Of a DNA stretch of 64,000 bases, positions 59,780 through 64,000 are shown piece after piece. Numbering within the stretch: position 1 is the stretch's first letter; every line of letters starts with the position of its first letter. Below the pieces are notes generated by a model. That model did no database searches. It was not told where the DNA came from and saw only the letters and a list, made by a program, of their open reading frames with translations. A program made the position numbers and the translations under genes. Location of the stretch: contig CM049307.1 of NCBI GenBank assembly GCA_026874595.1, forward strand, positions 34,762,862 to 34,826,861, given 5' to 3'. Origin of the DNA: Sipunculus nudus. Its lineage: Eukaryota; Annelida; Sipuncula; Golfingiida; Sipunculidae.

Positions 59780-60917
59780 GTATCTGCCAAAATCGGATAG
59801 TGAGGCATGGATTGAGTGGCAAGGGGAAATAGAGTGAGGTATGTTGCATATTAGCATGGATGTCTGCAGCCTAAATGTGTATGTAGGTTGTGCCACCTAC
59901 CACAAATCCAGAAAGCTGTCCAAGTTGTATACACCTGCAAAATTTTAGGCAGAAAAGTCAAACCACTACATGTATATGAGCGATTTTTGCCCATGGCAGA
60001 CAAACAGACAAACACTGTGCAAAAATCTTTGCAGGTAACCCCTCCAGTTTTGTGTATGATAAAGACCTATGTGAGATCTAAACACATGCACAATTTTGGC
60101 CCAATCGGTCAAATGGTTCCTGAGATATGAGCTTGGATGTGTGCAGCGTTAACTAGAATGTAGGTGGCGCCACCTGTCATAAAATCAAGAAAGCTGTCCA
60201 CGATGTATAAACCTGCAAAATTTTAGGCAGTTATGTCGAACCACTACAGAGAAATGAGTGATTTTAGGCCACGGCAGACTAACAGACAGACGCTGTGCAA
60301 ACATTGTTACAGGTGGCGCCACCATTTTTTGTGTATGTTACAGAGCTATCAAAGGGCTACATTTGTATAAATTTTATTTCCTGATCGGTCAAACGGTTCC
60401 CAAGATATAAGCTTGGATGTCATCAGCGTGAACGTGAACGTAGGTGGCGCCACCTGTCATAAAATCAAGAAAGGTATCCTGGATGTATACGCATGATGAA
60501 TTTCAGGTGAATTAGTCAATTCACTGCAGAGATATGAGTGTTTTAACCCAAGGCAGATGAACAGATGGACACTGTGCAAACATGGTTACAGGTGGCGCCA
60601 CCATTTTTTGTGTATGTTATAAAGCAATCCAAGGGCTACATTTGTATCAATTTTATTTCCTGATCAGTCAAACGGTTCCCGAGATATGAGGGTTTATGAG
60701 TGGAAACAGACCCACAAATGGACACTGGATAGAGAGGAAAGGTCAGAGGTCAACGCAAATTGGTTAGGCACCAGTTCACATGTGACCCGATAATAGGTGT
60801 AAGTTTGGGAAAAATCGGTCCATTAGTCTCCGAGGAGCTCTCTGGAAATGAACGCCGCCGCGGTGGAGGAACTCGGTCAAAAACATAGTATCCGCAAAAC
60901 TTCGTTTTGGCGGATAC
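59780..60917 (+). mobile_element. Family-4 tandem-core element, best-preserved tail
   Basis: Head GTATCTGCCAAAA (59780-59792). Core units with GGTGGCGCCACC near 60164, 60314, 60449 and 60593. Tail hairpin 60888-60917, GTATCCGCAAAAC with TTC loop and GTTTTGGCGGATAC. The head pairs with the right half of that hairpin as a 13-bp inverse repeat with one mismatch. Confidence 0.7.
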
Positions 60918-60924
60918 AAAAATA

Positions 60925-62400
60925 CAGGTGGCTCCACCAGTCTGCAGAAACTAATAAAAACACTTAATGGTCAATATCCATGCAAAAAATCATGGTGATC
61001 TCTGCATTAGTTGTTCAGATACTTCAGTTTTTGTATCAAATTGTCCATTATTCTGAGGGATACTTCGGAGTCCTATAGCTTGAAGGATATGGGTAACAGA
61101 GACCTAATTTCAAGTTTCCACAGGCACCTTTCATGGGCCTCCTTGCATGACAAGAATGAAGATTCTAGGTCCAGTTGTTGCGATTTGTACCCTGTTGACA
61201 GATAACCACATCTTTAAAGGTCTCAAAAAAAAGAAAAAAATTGGTAAAAATTTGAAAAAAAATAGAGGTGGCACACCCAGTCTGCAGAAACTGATGGAAC
61301 AGCTCATGATCAATATGTATGCCGAAAATCATGACCATCAGTGTTGTAGTTATTGAAATACTGCAGTTTTTGTATCAAATTTTCCATTATTCTGGGGGGG
61401 GGGGTGTATTTTGGACCCATACAGCTTAAAGAATATGGGTAACAGAGACCTAATTTCAAGTTTCCATGGAGACTTTTCATGGGTCTCCCTGTGTGTCAAG
61501 AATGAAGATTCTTGGTCCAGTTTTTATGATTTGTGCCCTGTTAACAGATGTTCATATCTTTAAAGGTCTCAAAAATACTGAAAAATTTCGTAAAAAAAAC
61601 CGAACAAATACAGGTGGTGCCACCAGTCTGCAGAAACTTATGAAACACTCCATGATCAATATCCATGCAAACAATTATGGTTATCTCTGCATTAGTTGTT
61701 CAGATACTTTAGCTTTTGTATCAAATTTTCCATTATTCTGAGCTGTACTTTGGAGTGCCATAGCTCAAAGGATATGGGTAACAGAGACCAAATTTCAGGT
61801 TTCCATGGAGACTTCTCATGGGTCTCCCTGTGTGTAAAGAACAAAGATTCTAGGTCCAGTCGTTACGATTTGTACCCTGTTGACAGATAACTACATCCTT
61901 AAAGGTCTCAAAAATGGAGAAAACAATTCGTGAACATTGAAAAATACAGGTGGCGCCACCAGTCTGCACAAACTGATGAAACATCTCATGATCAATATGT
62001 ATGTCGAAAATCATGACCATCAGTGATGTAGTTAATGAGATATTGAAGTTTTTGTATGAAATTTTTGACTATTCTGGGGGGTAATTTTGGGCCCCATAGC
62101 TCGAAGGATATGGGTAACAGAGACCTAATTTCTGGTTTCCATGGAGACTTTTCATAAGTCTCTCAGTGTGTCGAAAATGAAGATTCCAGGTCCAGACGTT
62201 ACGATTTGTGCCACGCTAACAGATGACAGCATCCTCAAAGGTCTCAAAAATAGAGGAAAAAATCGTAAAAAATCAAACAGTACAGGTGGCGCCACCAGTC
62301 TGCAGGAACTGATCGAACATCTCATGATCAATATGTATGCCAAAAATGAAGACCATCAGTGATGTAGTTATGAAATATTGAAGTTTTTGTATGAAATTTT
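60925..62400 (+). repeat. ~340-bp tandem array, about 4-5 units
   Basis: Units begin at CAGGTGGC.CCACCAGTCTGCA-type cores near 60928, 61265, 61613, 61950 and 62285. The same unit family as 34255-35270. The last unit is cut at 62403 by the tandem-duplication junction. Confidence 0.8.
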
Positions 62401-62403
62401 TTA

Positions 62404-64000
62404 AGTAAATGATATATGAAATAATCTGACTGATGGATTAATATGGAGTAAAATATAGTGGTTTATTTTTTATTTATTTGGAAGGGTTCGAAAAAAACAA
62501 TTTATTTGAGCAAATATGAATGCAATGACAGTATACTAAGCAGTGGTATAATGATGATAAGGCTATTTGTTGAAGGATCTATAGTGTATGGAAAACTGCA
62601 AGCTTTCAATTTGACAGATACAAGGTTATGATTAACTATGCTGATGAGGGGATTTATGAATTTGTGACTGTATGACATGATATCTTAACAAGATCGGTCT
62701 TGACAAGGTACATTATTTTGATGACCCTCAAGTCTACATATTACACAATATTGACATAATTTCTGGCATGTACATAGGTACCTATGGACAAATGGTCAAC
62801 ATTACTGAACCACCTAGAAGGTTAAAATATTAAAAATATGATGAAATGTAGATAAAGTTTGAGAGGAAGAGGTAATTTGGGCCATGGTTGGTTTATATGA
62901 TTGAAGAAAATGTTGCAAATAATATTTGAGATCTGACCATGCCTTTCCATTGGTTACATTTTTGATAAGCTGTTGACAGTTCAACAGTTTACACATTTGT
63001 CTGATGAGATCCAATTTATTTGGTGAACCTTTTTTATCAATGTTATGATATGTATACAGTTGCCATAACGTCCCCACTCCACAGTTGCAATGACTTGATT
63101 GGGGGGGTGGGGGGGGTGGTTGTTGTGCTATGATCAGAGTTACAACGCCTCTGTCTCTCTGTAGATATTTTCTTTAATTATTAAATTTTATGCTATAGCC
63201 ATAGAACTATTGTTCACTGTGCCAAGGAGCAAAGCCTCAGTGGGATGAAGAAGGGAATGGTGAGAGTTACAACACCCTTGCATATACATACAGGATATGA
63301 AATTTAATTCAACAGTGCTTATAAAAAAAAGTTTATTCATGAACATTAAATATTTAAAACAGACAGAAAGATGGAGAAACAAAGCAAATCATTTTTTTCC
63401 CCATTCTACTGAGCCAATAACAAGGGACCTATGGGTCACTGTGCTCAGCTGACGTTAACCTTGAAGGTAAAAATCTAAAATAATATCAAATGGAGATAAA
63501 GTGTATGAGGAAGAGGTAAAAAAGGCCATGGTTGGTTTACATGATTGGTTTGTATTGATGAGCAAGAAATTGTTGCAAAAAATATTTTGTGACCTGACCA
63601 TGTGTTTCCTAATGTTGAAACTAAAGCATGTGAGCAGTTTGTGAACAAATGATCTGTACTATTACCATGATCATTAGTTGGTTTTTCAATTAACTGTTGA
63701 CATTTCTGTAGTTTACACATTTGTTCAATTGAATCTATTTTTTTGTATAAAAAATATTATTAAATATATATGTATTTTTTTATGAAATGTATACAGTTGA
63801 AATATAGCTAATTAACAACATAAAAAAGGGCAAACAAAGCCTGATCTCAAATTCTGCTAAGGCAGGAAAATAATGAACAAATGTTTGTATTAAATCCTCA
63901 TTTTTTTATCACATCAATTATTTTCTAATTTAAGTTTATATTTCTATACATTTCCAATTTATCATATATATCTGAATATAAAAGTTGATTCATAATTCTT
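62404..64000 (+). repeat. Tandem duplication unit, second copy (leaves the window)
   Basis: Counterpart of 56872-58476, almost identical. The match is still running at base 64000. Confidence 0.85.

Larger units (their letters stand above)
56872..62403 (+). repeat. Tandem duplication unit, first copy (5.53 kb)
   Basis: Sequence from 56872 on (AGTAAATGATATATGAAATA) reappears at 62404 with a constant offset of 5,532 bases up to the G run at 57570 and 5,524 after it. Only a few single-base differences are visible. The unit includes family-1, family-4 and 340-bp-array repeats. Confidence 0.85.

Noticed and set aside
61011-62362. Series of similar 60-90 codon frames (also at 34682-35444)
   Set aside because: Each is one unit of the ~340-bp tandem array read through; frames shift between units.
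1-64000. Retrotransposon or retrovirus-like coding sequence
   Set aside because: No reverse transcriptase, integrase or gag-like motif was recognised in any frame, and no long terminal direct repeats were seen.

Overview
The window reads as nuclear DNA of an animal, most likely a bivalve mollusc. Genes are split by introns with GT-AG borders, spacing is very wide, the DNA is AT-rich, and tRNA-derived SINEs, an animal-type BED/hAT transposase and tandem-core ('pearl'-like) repeats make up most of the sequence. The species call is an inference from repeat style. Nothing prokaryotic or viral was recognised.

Host genes are few. At the left edge (1-188, minus) lies the first coding exon of an unrecognised membrane protein that runs out of the window. 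Between 45670 and 51828 (minus) are three coding exons of a LITAF-domain protein: a Pro-rich, PPxY-bearing N-terminal part, a CxxC half-site plus hydrophobic segment, and a last exon with the second half-site (HxCPNC). The exon junctions keep phase exactly. The 5.2-kb intron between its last two exons is filled by nested transposons. A possible mitochondrial-leader ORF at 30063-30182 is weak.

The left 28 kb is a direct tandem segmental duplication. Copy A is 1768-18069 and copy B is 18070-28403. Copy A alone carries a complete 5,410-bp hAT transposon (5853-11262) with 14-bp terminal inverted repeats, an 8-bp target duplication and an intact transposase ORF. Copy B keeps the uninterrupted target site, so the hAT insertion is younger than the duplication. 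The duplication breakpoint falls inside the left terminal repeat of a Mutator-like element whose complete copy is at 28369-29186.

The rest is layered repeats. I see at least four families that share one architecture: a head, an 11-13 bp subterminal inverted repeat, a body that often holds tandem core units, and a tail that repeats the head motif in inverse orientation and usually ends in CTAAAAA. This resembles pearl or HINE (non-autonomous Helitron-like) elements. Two long copies of family 1 (40611-43264 and 46296-50965) differ by a 2,378-bp hAT-type non-autonomous insertion (48085-50462), which itself holds a 986-bp element (48853-49838). Cores with the palindrome GGTGGCGCCACC recur at 2.3-3.1, 13.8-15.4, 24-25.7, 34.2-35.3 and 59.8-62.4 kb. 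The last 7 kb contains a very recent tandem duplication with a 5.53-kb period whose second copy leaves the window.
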